From NCBI RefSeq assembly GCF_008704935.1, contig NZ_CP023692.1:6487501-6551500 (forward strand): 64,000 nucleotides of DNA, given 5' to 3'. The notes beneath the pieces were generated by a model that was not told where the DNA came from, ran no database searches, and worked only from the letters and a program-made list of their open reading frames with translations. Source of the stretch: Streptomyces vinaceus (GTDB lineage: Bacteria > Actinomycetota > Actinomycetes > Streptomycetales > Streptomycetaceae). Positions 47,749-57,133 of the stretch are shown here, piece by piece (positions within the stretch are counted from its first letter, which is position 1; every line of letters starts with the position of its first letter). Both the position numbers and the translations under genes were made by a program.

Positions 47749-49023
47749 GTGACCACGCAACCTTCCGGCCCCGGCCAGGAGCCGCAGCAGCCCACGCAGT
47801 CCGCGAGGCCGCCGGGCCCGCGCCCCACCGGGCCGCCGTCCGGCCCCCTGTCGGGCGGGCGGCAGGGACCGCCGCCGACTCCGCCCGCTCCACCGTCCGG
47901 GGGTACGCCACCGGGACCACCGCCCGGGAGGCCCTGGTGGCGGTCCGTACCCCGGGTGGCCACCGCCGCCATCGCGGTGGCCGCGCTCGTCGCCCTGGTC
48001 GTCGTGCTGACCCGGCCGGGCGGTTCCCCTTCCGCCCGCGGCGAGGTGTTCCTCCAGCCCGCCTCCGCCACCGGCCCGGACCCCTTCACCGAGTCCACCG
48101 CCGCGGGCGAGGCGATGGAGCCGCCGCAGAGCCCGGTTCCGTCACCGCCGAGCGCCACGCCCGGCACCGGTGCCAGCGCCAGTGCCACCGCCACCCGCAG
48201 CATCAGCGGTGCGGCGCCCGGCCTCTACGGCGGCACGCAGTCCGTAGCGAGCTGCGACGTCGAGAAGCAGATCCGGGCGCTGTCCGCCCAGCCCGCCAAG
48301 AACGGCGCCTTCGCCTCGGCACTCGGCATCCCCCCGCGCGCCGTCCCCGGATATCTGCGCTCGCTCACCCCGGTGCAGCTGCGCACGGACACCCGGGTCA
48401 CCAACCACGGCTACCGCGACGGCAAGGCCACCGCCTACCAGGCGGTGCTCCAGGCCGGCACGGCGGTGCTGATCGACGACCGTGGCGTGCCGCGGGTGCG
48501 GTGCGCGTGCGGAAACCCGCTCGGCCCCCCGGTGGCGCTGCCGGCCGATCCCGTGCGGCAGGGGCAGCCGTGGAGCACGTACCAGCCGTCGAAGGTGGTG
48601 GTCATCGCCCCGTCGGAGACGGTCGTCCACAAGTTCGTGATCTACGACCACCACGACCACCGCTGGTTCGAGCGCGACCGGGGCGACCACGAGGGCGAGC
48701 ACGACAAGCCCGTGCCGCCACCGGTGCTCCCGACCGCGCCGGTCACGCCCTCGCACCCCGCCCACGCGAGCTCCTCGGCGCCCGCGTCCGAGCCGCCCCC
48801 CTCGCCGTCACCGGCCGGGTCGGCGCCCGCGTCCTCGCCCCCGCCGGCCTCCCCGCCGCCGTCGTCCGGGCCGCCGTCGAAGCCCGCGTCGAAGCCGGTG
48901 TCGACGCCCCCGGCCTCGAAGGAGGCGTCGCGGCCCGCTTCCGAGCCGGCGTCCGAGCCCCCGCCCGGAAGCCCGCCGGACTCCGGCACACCGTCCGCCC
49001 GCGCCGCCGAGGAGACCCCTTAG
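47749..49023 (+). CDS. DUF6777-like single-pass membrane protein
   Basis: 424 residues. A proline/glycine-rich cytoplasmic N-terminus (1-62), one membrane helix (about 68-88), then an extracellular domain of about 200 residues with the family core GLYGGTQSVASCDVEKQI, TRVTNHGYRDGKATAYQAVL and CACGNPLGPPVALP, followed by a His/Asp-rich stretch (YDHHDHRWFERDRGDHE) and a long Ser/Pro tail likely to sit in the cell wall. I recognise the core as DUF6777 of streptomycetes; function unknown. The GTG at 47749 has GGGAG 8 nt upstream. It is divergent from the streptophobe gene; neighbours suggest a signalling role. Confidence 0.83.
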   Translation: MTTQPSGPGQEPQQPTQSARPPGPRPTGPPSGPLSGGRQGPPPTPPAPPSGGTPPGPPPGRPWWRSVPRVATAAIAVAALVALVVVLTRPGGSPSARGEVFLQPASATGPDPFTESTAAGEAMEPPQSPVPSPPSATPGTGASASATATRSISGAAPGLYGGTQSVASCDVEKQIRALSAQPAKNGAFASALGIPPRAVPGYLRSLTPVQLRTDTRVTNHGYRDGKATAYQAVLQAGTAVLIDDRGVPRVRCACGNPLGPPVALPADPVRQGQPWSTYQPSKVVVIAPSETVVHKFVIYDHHDHRWFERDRGDHEGEHDKPVPPPVLPTAPVTPSHPAHASSSAPASEPPPSPSPAGSAPASSPPPASPPPSSGPPSKPASKPVSTPPASKEASRPASEPASEPPPGSPPDSGTPSARAAEETP

Positions 49024-49072
49024 GGGGCGTCTTGTGCGGGCACGCGTGCGGGAACGGTGAGACCCTGGCTGC

Positions 49073-51142
49073 ATGGCCGAAAGGGGAGCGAGCCCCGAGG
49101 TCGACTGGCCCGCGCAGCCGGACATGAGCCTCGCGCTCAACCGCATGGGCACCTTCGACTGGGACCTCGACAGTGGGCAGATGCATCTGGATCCCACCGC
49201 CCTCGAGGTCCTCGACCTGCGCCCCGAGGAGTTCACCGGAACCCCGGCGGGGCTGCGGGCGAGGGTCCCGCCCGGCGAGGAGGCCCGCCTCGACGCCCGG
49301 GTGGCCCAGGCGCTCAAGGACGGCCGCAGCCACTACGGGGCGTACGTACGGACGCGCCTGCGCGACGGGACACCCGTCTGGACCCACATCCAGGGCCACG
49401 TCCTGCGCGAGGCGAACGGCCGCCCCTACCGCATCATCGGGATCCTGCGCGACGCCGCCCACGACCCCGGCGAGCGCGGTGCGGGCGGGGAGCAGGACGA
49501 GGGGCGCCGCCGGATGACCGGGGTCGTCGAGCGGACCGGCGCGATCCTGGCCCACGCCCGCACCGTCAACGACGTGACCGACGTCCTCAAGGACCCCGGA
49601 GCCCTCGGGCACCTCGGCGCGGTCAGCGTGATGCTCGGCATCGTCGACGGCGGCCGGATCCACCTCGTCGCGGAGGGGCAGCTCGGCAGTTACGTCCCGG
49701 AGATCGAGTACACCCGCATCGACGCGCGGTTCCCGATGAGCGAGGCCGTGCGCAACCTCCAGCCGGTGTTCATCGCCTCGCGCGAGGAGTTCCAGGAGCG
49801 CTACCCGCAGCTGTGGCCGTACATCGAGCCGCTGTCCGTGCGCAGCGGCGTCTACCTGCCGCTGATTGCCCAGGGCCGGGCCATCGCCGCGCTCGGGCTG
49901 CTGTACCAGCGGGACGGGGACTTCACCGCCGAGGAGCGCAACCTGCTCGTCGCCCTCGGCAGCGGCATCGCCCAGAGCCTCCAGCGGGCCATCCTCTTCG
50001 AGCAGGAGCACGATCTCGCGGAGGGCCTGCAGCGGGCGATGCTGCCGCGCCGGATCCCGGAGGTGCCTGGCGCACGGATCGCCGTACGGTACCGGGCCGC
50101 CCGGATGGGGCGGGACATCGGCGGGGACTGGTACGACGTGGTCCAGCTCGGCGAGGGACGCGTCGGGGTGATGATCGGCGACGTGGAGGGACACGACACG
50201 GACGCCGCGGCCGTCATGGGACAGCTGCGGATCGTCCTTCGGGCGTACGTGTCCGAGGGGCACACCCCCGGCACGGCCATGGCGCGGGCCTCGGCCTTCC
50301 TGCGGGAACTGGAGACGGACCGGTTCGCCACCTGTACGTACGCCGAGGTGGACCTGAACACCGGCATGCTCCAGCTGGTCCGCGCCGGCCACCTCGACCC
50401 GGTGGTGCGGCGCGGCGACGGAAGCTGCCACCGCGTCCCCGTGGCCGGCGGACTCCCGCTCGGCCTGCCGCCGCGCGACGCAGCGGGCTCCGGCTCCGGC
50501 TACCCCGTCACCAGCCTCGAACTGCACCCCGGGGACACCCTGGTGCTGTGTACGGACGGCCTGCTGGAGCGCTCGGACGGTTCCCCCGGGGCAGGGATGC
50601 AGGAGCTGATGGAGGCGGTCCACGTCGGGCCGGTGGACGTCGAGGAACTCGCCGACGTCCTGTGCGACCTGGTCGGTGACGCGGGCGCGGGCGACGACAT
50701 GGCCCTGCTCCTGCTGCGCCGCCGCGGCACTCCCGCCCCGCGCGGCGGCGGCCCGCTGCGCCTGCCGCTCACCCCGGGCGATCCCGACGGCCCGGCGATG
50801 GCCCGCCACCTGATCCGGGCGGCGGTGGCGGCGTGGGGCGCGGCGGACCGGGCCGACGAGATCGAACTGGCGGCGGACGAGCTGATGACCAACGCCCTCG
50901 TGCACACCGACGGCGGCGGCCACCTCAACGTACGGCTGACCCCGGAGGGCCGCATCCGGATCGAGGTCGAGGACACCAGCAGCGCCCTGCCGCGCCGGCG
51001 CGAGGCGGGCGACTGGGCGGTGTCGGGGCGCGGGCTGCTGCTGGTGGACCAACTGGCCGAGGCATGGGGCGTGGAGCCCCGGGGCGGCGGGAAGAGCGTG
51101 TGGTGCGAGTTCGCCGTACCGGGGGAGGCGGCGGCGCCGTGA
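49073..51142 (+). CDS. PAS-GAF-PP2C (SpoIIE-type) phosphatase with C-terminal anti-sigma-type ATPase domain
   Basis: 689 residues. A PAS-like domain (about 20-130), a GAF domain (about 150-310), a PPM/SpoIIE phosphatase (about 325-555; GGDWYDVV, GDVEGHDTDAA, CTDGLLE, GAGDDMALLL with the metal-binding Asp residues) and a GHKL ATPase (about 575-685; ADELMTNALVHT N box, SGRGLLLVDQLAEAWG). Such proteins dephosphorylate anti-anti-sigma factors and may also bind sigma regulators, linking a signal sensed by PAS/GAF to transcription. The start ATG 49073 has GACCCT 6 nt upstream. Its place beside the kinase operon suggests, but does not prove, an opposing role. Confidence 0.93.
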   Translation: MAERGASPEVDWPAQPDMSLALNRMGTFDWDLDSGQMHLDPTALEVLDLRPEEFTGTPAGLRARVPPGEEARLDARVAQALKDGRSHYGAYVRTRLRDGTPVWTHIQGHVLREANGRPYRIIGILRDAAHDPGERGAGGEQDEGRRRMTGVVERTGAILAHARTVNDVTDVLKDPGALGHLGAVSVMLGIVDGGRIHLVAEGQLGSYVPEIEYTRIDARFPMSEAVRNLQPVFIASREEFQERYPQLWPYIEPLSVRSGVYLPLIAQGRAIAALGLLYQRDGDFTAEERNLLVALGSGIAQSLQRAILFEQEHDLAEGLQRAMLPRRIPEVPGARIAVRYRAARMGRDIGGDWYDVVQLGEGRVGVMIGDVEGHDTDAAAVMGQLRIVLRAYVSEGHTPGTAMARASAFLRELETDRFATCTYAEVDLNTGMLQLVRAGHLDPVVRRGDGSCHRVPVAGGLPLGLPPRDAAGSGSGYPVTSLELHPGDTLVLCTDGLLERSDGSPGAGMQELMEAVHVGPVDVEELADVLCDLVGDAGAGDDMALLLLRRRGTPAPRGGGPLRLPLTPGDPDGPAMARHLIRAAVAAWGAADRADEIELAADELMTNALVHTDGGGHLNVRLTPEGRIRIEVEDTSSALPRRREAGDWAVSGRGLLLVDQLAEAWGVEPRGGGKSVWCEFAVPGEAAAP

Positions 51143-51170
51143 GCCGCGGGGGCCGCCGCCGGGGGGCGGG

Positions 51171-52196
51171 TCAGAGCGCCGCGTTCGGACCCTGCCCCGC
51201 CTTGCGGTTCTGCATGGCCGTCAGCTTGCGGACGAAGAGGACGGCGAGGACGGCCGCGGCGGCCGTCGCCACGCAGCCGACCATCGCCACGGCGGACGCG
51301 TCGCGCAGGGCCTCGGGAGTGTCGGCCCGCTTGTACATGTAGCCGGACACGCGGTCGAGCACCAGCGAGGAGACCCAGGTGACCCACCATGCGGTCACGG
51401 GTGCGGGGGAGACCGGACGGAACGAGCCGTCCGGTGCGAACTGGGTGCTGGCGGTCCAGGTCTCCTTGGCCGTCCGGTACGGCAGGAACAGGTTGCCGAT
51501 CGGGATGAACCAGCCGCCGATGGCCCAGCCGCGGGTCTGTGAGAAGGCGTCGGGGCGCATGATCTCGCCGTTCACGCGGACGCGGTGGAACCAGATGATG
51601 AAGACGACCGCCGTCGCCGTCAGGACCAGGCTCTGGAGGGCGCCGGCGATCCCGGTGAGGACGTCCGAGCGGTCGAGCGTGCCCTCGGCGACGGCCGCGG
51701 GATCGGCGGTCACGCGCTTCATGAGCGAGTAGGCGTACCCGCTGACGGCCGCGGAGAAGAGGTTGACCGCGGCCGCGACCCCGAGGAGCAGGCTGACCGC
51801 GAGGGCCAGGCCGCGCGGGGAGCGCAGTACGTCGGCGGGGGGCCACGGAGCGGTGTACGGCATGCCGGGGTACGGGCCGGCGGGGTACCCGGGATACGGC
51901 TGGCCGGGGTGGGGCTGGCCGGGGTGGGGCTGAGCCGGGTAGGCCGGGGCCTGGTACGGCTGGTGCGGTATCTGCTGGTGGGGTGCCGACTGCTGAGGCA
52001 CGGGCACGGGCACGGGCACGGGCTGGGCGGTGGGCGTCGGCTGCTCCGGTGCCGGTGCCGGTGCCGGTGCCGGAGCCGTTGTGGGAGCGGGGGCCTCGGC
52101 CGGGGGCTGAGCCGGTTCCGGCGTCGGTGCGGGGGCCTCGGCCGGGGGTTGAGCCGGAGCTGGAGTCGGCGGGCCCTGCGGCTCGTTGAAGGACAT
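51171..52196 (-). CDS. DUF4328 membrane protein with proline-rich N-terminus
   Basis: 341 residues. The first about 125 residues are Pro/Ala/Gln-rich (repeats such as AEAPAPTPEPAQPP and PGQPYPGYP), then four membrane helices of the DUF4328 family with the conserved motif FIIWFHRVRVNGEIMRPD, GWAIGGWFIPIGNLFLPYR and WWVTWVSSL. Function unknown; the proline-rich arm is probably cytoplasmic. I chose ATG 52196 with a GGGGGG tract 10 nt upstream. The 13-mer CCGCTGACCTGCG lies in its upstream region (52242-52254). Confidence 0.87.
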   Translation of the reverse strand: MSFNEPQGPPTPAPAQPPAEAPAPTPEPAQPPAEAPAPTTAPAPAPAPAPEQPTPTAQPVPVPVPVPQQSAPHQQIPHQPYQAPAYPAQPHPGQPHPGQPYPGYPAGPYPGMPYTAPWPPADVLRSPRGLALAVSLLLGVAAAVNLFSAAVSGYAYSLMKRVTADPAAVAEGTLDRSDVLTGIAGALQSLVLTATAVVFIIWFHRVRVNGEIMRPDAFSQTRGWAIGGWFIPIGNLFLPYRTAKETWTASTQFAPDGSFRPVSPAPVTAWWVTWVSSLVLDRVSGYMYKRADTPEALRDASAVAMVGCVATAAAAVLAVLFVRKLTAMQNRKAGQGPNAAL

Positions 52197-52241
52197 GCGG
52201 TGTGTACCCCCCACGGGAACATGTGATCACGATGCGGATGC

Positions 52242-52254
52242 CCGCTGACCTGCG
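52242..52254. promoter_or_regulatory. Shared 13-mer upstream of the DUF4328 gene
   Basis: CCGCTGACCTGCG, identical to 42207-42219 and sharing 11 bases with the inverted repeat arm at 24411-24421. Here it lies 46 bp upstream of the minus-strand start at 52196. Confidence 0.45.
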
Positions 52255-52395
52255 ACGAGCACGCTCGAACCTTGCCAGCCCGGTATCCGGCGGCCAAATC
52301 CTTATCCGGGGCCGGACGAGGGGCGAATGGCTGAATCCCCGGGGCACGGGCGGATGTGCCCGCCCGGAGCGGGCCGAGTGGCCGATCCTGCTCGG

Positions 52396-55065
52396 GTGCT
52401 GAGCCCGCGTCCGCTGCTGCCCGTCCTGCTCGCCGTCCTCCTCGTCGCCCCCGCCGCCGCCTCCCCCGCGCACGCCGTCGCCGCGGGGTCCGACGGGATC
52501 GAGACCGCCCGTACCGGCCGGCAGATCGCCCCGGGGGTGAGGCTGGAGTCCTACGACCGGCTGGAGCGCGACCGCTGGCTGCGGATCGACGAGCTCCTCG
52601 TCGACCTGGGCGGGAGCGGCGGGGTCCGCGCCGAGTACCTGGGCGGCCGCGGCCGCGGCCCGGCCACCGTCGCCGAGTCCGCCGCACGCCACTCCGCGGG
52701 ACCCGGGAGGCGCGTGGTCGCCGCCGTGAACGGCGACTTCTTCGACATCCGGGGTACGGGCGCACCGCTCGGCCCCGGCCTGGGCGGCGGGCGGCTGCTG
52801 CATTCGGCGGGCCCCGGGCCGGCGGCGGCCCCGGCCGTCGGATTCGGCGCGGACGGCGCCGGCCGGGTCCTGCGCATCGCGCTCGACGGGAGCGTCACCC
52901 TGCCGGGCGGGGCGGTGCGCCCGCTGACGGGCTACAACGCGGCGCGGCCCGCCGCCGGGGGCCTGTGCGCCTACACCGCCGACTGGCCGGGGACGCGGCT
53001 GCCCGCGCTGGGTGCCGCCGTGGAGGTCCGGGGCGGCCGGGTCGCGGCCGCCGCCCCTCCCGTACGGGGCCGCCCGGGGTCGCTGCGCCGGGAGCGTCCG
53101 GAGCCCGGTACGACCCTGCTGGCGGCGGCCGCGGGGGACAGCGCCGCCGCTGCCGAACTCGCCGCCCTGCGGCTCGGGGACGCCGTGGCCGTCGCCGCCC
53201 GGGCCCTCGCGGGCGGCGGCCCGGTCCCGGTCGCGGCCGTCGGCGGCCGCGAGGCCCTCGTCGTGGCCGGAGTCCCGCAGGACCACGACGGCGAACCGAA
53301 CAACACCGCCGCCCCGCGCACCGCCGTCGGGTTCTCGCGGGACGGGCGACGGCTGCGGATCCTCGTCGTGGACGGCCGCCAGCGGGACAGCGGCGGGCTC
53401 ACCCTGACCGCGCTGGGCGCGATGATGCACCGGCTGGGCTCGTACGAGGCCCTCAACCTCGACGGCGGCGGCTCCACGACCCTGCTCGCCGGGCTGAGCG
53501 GGGCGAGCGTCCTCGCGCTGGAGAACTCCCCTTCGGACGGACCGCTGCGGCCCGTGGCGAACGGGATCGCCCTCACCGCCCCGGCGGGCTCCGGCCGGAT
53601 CGCCGGGTTCCGGGTCGAGCCCGTCGGCGGCACCGCCGAGGAGTTCACCCGGGTCTTCCCCGGGCTCGGCCGGACCCTCACGGCCACCGGGTACGACGCG
53701 CTGCTGGGCCCGGCCCCGGGCGCGCCGGTGTGGTCCGCGCAGGGGGCGGGCACGGTCGGTCCGGGCGGGGTGTTCCGCGCCCTGCGCCCCGGCCGTGCGA
53801 TGGCGCACGCTCGGCGCGCGACGGCGCACGGAGCGCTCCTGCTCACGGTGCTCGGCCCGCTGACCCGGATCCGGCCCACCCGGTCCCGGATCGGGCTCGC
53901 GCAGCAGGGGGAGAAGACGGGGTTCCGGCTGACGGGCTATGACGCGCAGGGCGCGGCGGCTGTCGTGGAACCCCGGGACGTGGCCCTGGAGTTCGACCGG
54001 TCCCGATGGAGCGTCACCGACGACGGCCTGGGCGGCTTCACCGTCACCGCCCTCGTCCCCCAGGCCACCGGCCACCTGCGCGCCGCGGTCGGGGCCGCCA
54101 CCGTCGAGATCCCCCTCGGCGTCGGGCTGGTGACGCTGCCCGTCTCCGATCTGGCCGACGCCGGGGAGTGGACCGGACCGGGTGCCTCCGTGACCGAGGG
54201 GCATCCGGGGGCGGGGCTCGCTCTGGAGCTGCCCCGGGCCGGGGCGCAGGGCGGGGCCGCGCCGCCGAGGCCGGTGCCGGTGCCGGAACTGGCCCGGGCG
54301 CTCACGCTCTGGGTGGACGGCGACGGCTCGGGGGCCCGGCCCACCGTCGAGCTGGCCGACGCCGACGGGGCCGCCGTCAAGGTGCCGGGGCCCGCAGTGG
54401 ACTGGACCGGCTGGCGGGAGGTCGCCTTCCCCCTCCCGGCCACCGCGCAGCCGCCGCTCGCCGTCACCCGGTTCTCGGCGGTCGGGGGGACCGGGCCCGG
54501 GCGGCTCGGCCTCGACACGCTCGGCGCCCGGACCCCGCCCACCGGACCCGCCGCCGTGCCCGTGGTCCGGGATCCGATCGTGACGACCGAGGCCGGGGTG
54601 CGGGCGCGGCCCTGGCGGTTCGCCGTCGGCGCCGACGCCCCGGGCGCCGACTTCCTGCTGACCGGCGCGGGCCGGCCGGGGTTCGTGCACCGCGGCGTGC
54701 GGTTCCTGTCGCTGGACACCGCCGAGCCCACCGTGGCGGGAGGCGGACTGTCCCGGATCCGGGCCCTGCGCGAGGCCCTGGCGGCCGCCGCCCGGGAGCC
54801 GGCGACGGGCGCGCTGGCCGTCGTACGGACGTACGCGCCCGCCGCGGTGGACCGCAAGGAATCGGCCCTGACGGACCGTCTGCTCGCCGAGTTCCGCCGG
54901 ACCACCGGCAAACGCGCCGCCGTCCTCACCCTCGCCGCCCCGGAGTTCGCGGCCGCCCGCTCGGAGGGCGTCCTGTCGGTCGCGGCCCCCCGCACCGGCC
55001 GCACCGTGGTGGGAGTCGACGCCTTCGCCCGGGGAGACTGGCTCGCGGTCCGGCACACCCCCTGA
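52396..55065 (+). CDS. Exported phosphodiester glycosidase-family protein with degenerate phosphoesterase tail
   Basis: 889 residues. A signal peptide is visible (RPLLPVLLAVLLVAPAAA, cleavage near SPAHAVA). Residues about 80-380 are the phosphodiester glycosidase (NAGPA-type) domain: VVAAVNGDFFDIRGTGAPLG, TAVGFSRDGRRLRILVVDGR, LNLDGGGSTTLLA. Beta-sandwich domains follow. The last about 130 residues (RFLSLDTAEPTVAGG, then ALTDRLLAEFRRTTGKRAAV) match the end of the metallophosphoesterase domain found in relatives, but the metal-binding His/Asp motifs are missing. Start GTG 52396 has GATCCT 6 nt upstream and no ribosome binding site. Cell-wall or glycolipid processing is an inference. Confidence 0.85.
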   Translation: MLSPRPLLPVLLAVLLVAPAAASPAHAVAAGSDGIETARTGRQIAPGVRLESYDRLERDRWLRIDELLVDLGGSGGVRAEYLGGRGRGPATVAESAARHSAGPGRRVVAAVNGDFFDIRGTGAPLGPGLGGGRLLHSAGPGPAAAPAVGFGADGAGRVLRIALDGSVTLPGGAVRPLTGYNAARPAAGGLCAYTADWPGTRLPALGAAVEVRGGRVAAAAPPVRGRPGSLRRERPEPGTTLLAAAAGDSAAAAELAALRLGDAVAVAARALAGGGPVPVAAVGGREALVVAGVPQDHDGEPNNTAAPRTAVGFSRDGRRLRILVVDGRQRDSGGLTLTALGAMMHRLGSYEALNLDGGGSTTLLAGLSGASVLALENSPSDGPLRPVANGIALTAPAGSGRIAGFRVEPVGGTAEEFTRVFPGLGRTLTATGYDALLGPAPGAPVWSAQGAGTVGPGGVFRALRPGRAMAHARRATAHGALLLTVLGPLTRIRPTRSRIGLAQQGEKTGFRLTGYDAQGAAAVVEPRDVALEFDRSRWSVTDDGLGGFTVTALVPQATGHLRAAVGAATVEIPLGVGLVTLPVSDLADAGEWTGPGASVTEGHPGAGLALELPRAGAQGGAAPPRPVPVPELARALTLWVDGDGSGARPTVELADADGAAVKVPGPAVDWTGWREVAFPLPATAQPPLAVTRFSAVGGTGPGRLGLDTLGARTPPTGPAAVPVVRDPIVTTEAGVRARPWRFAVGADAPGADFLLTGAGRPGFVHRGVRFLSLDTAEPTVAGGGLSRIRALREALAAAAREPATGALAVVRTYAPAAVDRKESALTDRLLAEFRRTTGKRAAVLTLAAPEFAAARSEGVLSVAAPRTGRTVVGVDAFARGDWLAVRHTP

Positions 55066-55089
55066 TCCGTCCTGATCCGAAAGGCCGGC

Positions 55090-57057
55090 CTAGAGCTCGA
55101 CGAGCGTGACCTCGGTCGCCTTCACGCTGGTCCACACCTTCGAGCCGTCGACCAGGCCCAGTTCGGCCGCCGCCTCCGGGGTGATCTCCGCGACCAGGTC
55201 GGGCGCTTCGGCCGAGCCGACGAGCACGCGCAGCCGGCTGCCGACCGCGGTGATCTCCCGTACGGAGCCCTGCCAGACGTTGCGCGGACTGCCGGCCGGG
55301 CGGTCGCGGTGTACGGACACCGCCTCCGGGCCGATGATCGCCAGCGCCCGGGACCCCTCGGGCAGGGTCTCCGCCGTCACCAGACGCCCTCCGGAGGGGA
55401 GCGCGAAGCCGTCGGCCGACGCGGTGCCGGGCCAGGCGTTGCGGCCGAGCATCCGTGCCACCCAGGGGGAGCGGGGATGGCGGGTGACCTCGGCCGGCGG
55501 GGCGTCCTGGAGGGTGCGCCCGTCGGCGAGTACGAGGACCCGGTCGGCGAGCGAGACCGCCTCGACCGGGTCGTGCGTGACGATCAGGCAGACCCCGCCG
55601 AAGCCGGCCAGGTGGGTGCGCAGGGTGTGCCGGACCCGGGCCCGCGTGGTCTGGTCGAGGGCCGCGAGCGGTTCGTCGAGCAGCAGCAGGCGGGGCCGCG
55701 CGGCCAGCGCGCGGGCCAGCGCCACCCGCTGGGCCTGGCCGCCGGACAGCTGCGCGGGCCTGCGGGCGGCGAGGTGGCCGACGCCGAGCCGGTCCAGCCA
55801 CAGCTGCGCCTCGCGGCGGGCCTCGGCGCGCGGCACCCGGCGGGCGCGCAGCCCGTACGCGGTGTTGGCCAGCGCGCTCAGGTGCGGGAACAGGGCGCCG
55901 TCCTGCGGGACCCAAGCCACCTGTCGCTTGTGCGGGGGCAGCGCGGTGACGTCGGCGTCGCCGAGCCGGAGTTCGGCGTGGGCGCGCGGAGTCAGCCCGA
56001 GCAGGGCGCGCAGCAGCGTGGTCTTGCCGGCGCCGTTCTCGCCGACGACGGCGATGGTGGTGCCGGGACCGGCGTCCAGGGTGAGCTCGTTGAAACCGGT
56101 GACGGTGGCGTGCAGCGGCCAGTGGCCGGTGTCCTGGGGGGCGGCCGGGACCTCGGCCGCCGGCAGCGGGGCGCCCGGTGCCCGCTCGGCCTCGGCGGCC
56201 GCGGCCTCCGCCCCGTCCGTCGCCGTCGCCGGGGCACCGGCGGACCGCGCGGCGACCGGGGTGCCCGTCCAGCGGCCGCGCAGGGCGATCAGTACGGCCA
56301 TGGCGATCACGAGCAGCAGCAGCGAGACCGAGGTGGCGGCCTCCGGCTCGTCCTGGAGCAGCAGGTACACCTGGAGCGGCAGGGTCTGGGTGGTGCCGGG
56401 CAGGTTGCCCGCGAAGGTGATGGTGGCGCCGAACTCGCCGAGCGCGCGGGCCCAGGTCAGCGCGGCGCCCGCGATCAGGCCGGGCGCCACCATCGGCAGG
56501 GTCACGGTGAAGAACACCCGGACCGGCGAGGCGCCGAGGGAGGCGGCGGTCTCCTCGTAGCTCTGCTTGAGGCCGCCGAGCGCGCCCTCCAGGCTGATGA
56601 CGAGGAAGGGCATCGCGACGAAGGTGGCCGCGACGACGGCCCCTGACGTGTGGAACGGCAGCGTGATCCCGAACGTGCCCTCCAGCCAGGGCCCGAGCAG
56701 TCCGCGCCGGCCGAAACCCAGCAGCAGCGCCACACCGCCGACGGTCGGCGGCAGCACCATCGGCAGCAGCACCAGCGAGCGGACGAACGCCTTCCCCTTG
56801 AACGGGACCCGGGCCAGCAGCCAGGCCAGCGGCACGCCGAGGAGCAGCGAGAGGCCCAGCGCCCACAGGGACACGAAGAGCGACAGGCGCAGCGCCTGCA
56901 CCACGCCCGGGCTGCTGAGGTGCGCGCCGACCTCGCCCCACGCGGTGCGGCTGAGGATGCCGATGAGGGGGAGCAGCAGGAAGGCGACGGCGAGCAGCGC
57001 GGGCAGCGCCAGGGTCACGGGGGGCCGGGTGCGGGTGCGGGCGAGGTGTCTGCTCAT
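55090..57057 (-). CDS. Molybdate ABC transporter, fused permease (ModB) and ATPase (ModC)
   Basis: 655 residues. The permease half (1-265) has five to six helices and the EAA loop (EETAASLGASPVRVFFTVTL). A 45-residue Ala/Pro-rich linker (about 268-310) leads to the ABC ATPase: Walker A GENGAGKTT, Q-loop VAWVPQDG, signature LSGGQAQRVALAR, Walker B LLLLDEP, and a TOBE domain at about 585-655 (EITAVGSRLRVLVG). Normally ModB and ModC are separate. One polypeptide per half-transporter fixes a 1:1 ratio. ATG 57057 is preceded by AGGA. The gene follows modA across a hairpin. Confidence 0.92.
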   Translation of the reverse strand: MSRHLARTRTRPPVTLALPALLAVAFLLLPLIGILSRTAWGEVGAHLSSPGVVQALRLSLFVSLWALGLSLLLGVPLAWLLARVPFKGKAFVRSLVLLPMVLPPTVGGVALLLGFGRRGLLGPWLEGTFGITLPFHTSGAVVAATFVAMPFLVISLEGALGGLKQSYEETAASLGASPVRVFFTVTLPMVAPGLIAGAALTWARALGEFGATITFAGNLPGTTQTLPLQVYLLLQDEPEAATSVSLLLLVIAMAVLIALRGRWTGTPVAARSAGAPATATDGAEAAAAEAERAPGAPLPAAEVPAAPQDTGHWPLHATVTGFNELTLDAGPGTTIAVVGENGAGKTTLLRALLGLTPRAHAELRLGDADVTALPPHKRQVAWVPQDGALFPHLSALANTAYGLRARRVPRAEARREAQLWLDRLGVGHLAARRPAQLSGGQAQRVALARALAARPRLLLLDEPLAALDQTTRARVRHTLRTHLAGFGGVCLIVTHDPVEAVSLADRVLVLADGRTLQDAPPAEVTRHPRSPWVARMLGRNAWPGTASADGFALPSGGRLVTAETLPEGSRALAIIGPEAVSVHRDRPAGSPRNVWQGSVREITAVGSRLRVLVGSAEAPDLVAEITPEAAAELGLVDGSKVWTSVKATEVTLVEL

Positions 57058-57133
57058 GTGGGTTCCTGGCTGAAGCGTAGGGGGAAGGCGGGTACCCGCG
57101 GCGTTCGGCGCGGGCCGGGCGGGACACGGCGAA

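Noticed and set aside
50500..55056. Minus-strand frame of 1518 codons
   Set aside because: Antisense to the phosphatase and glycosidase genes; no start with ribosome binding site and no recognisable motif.
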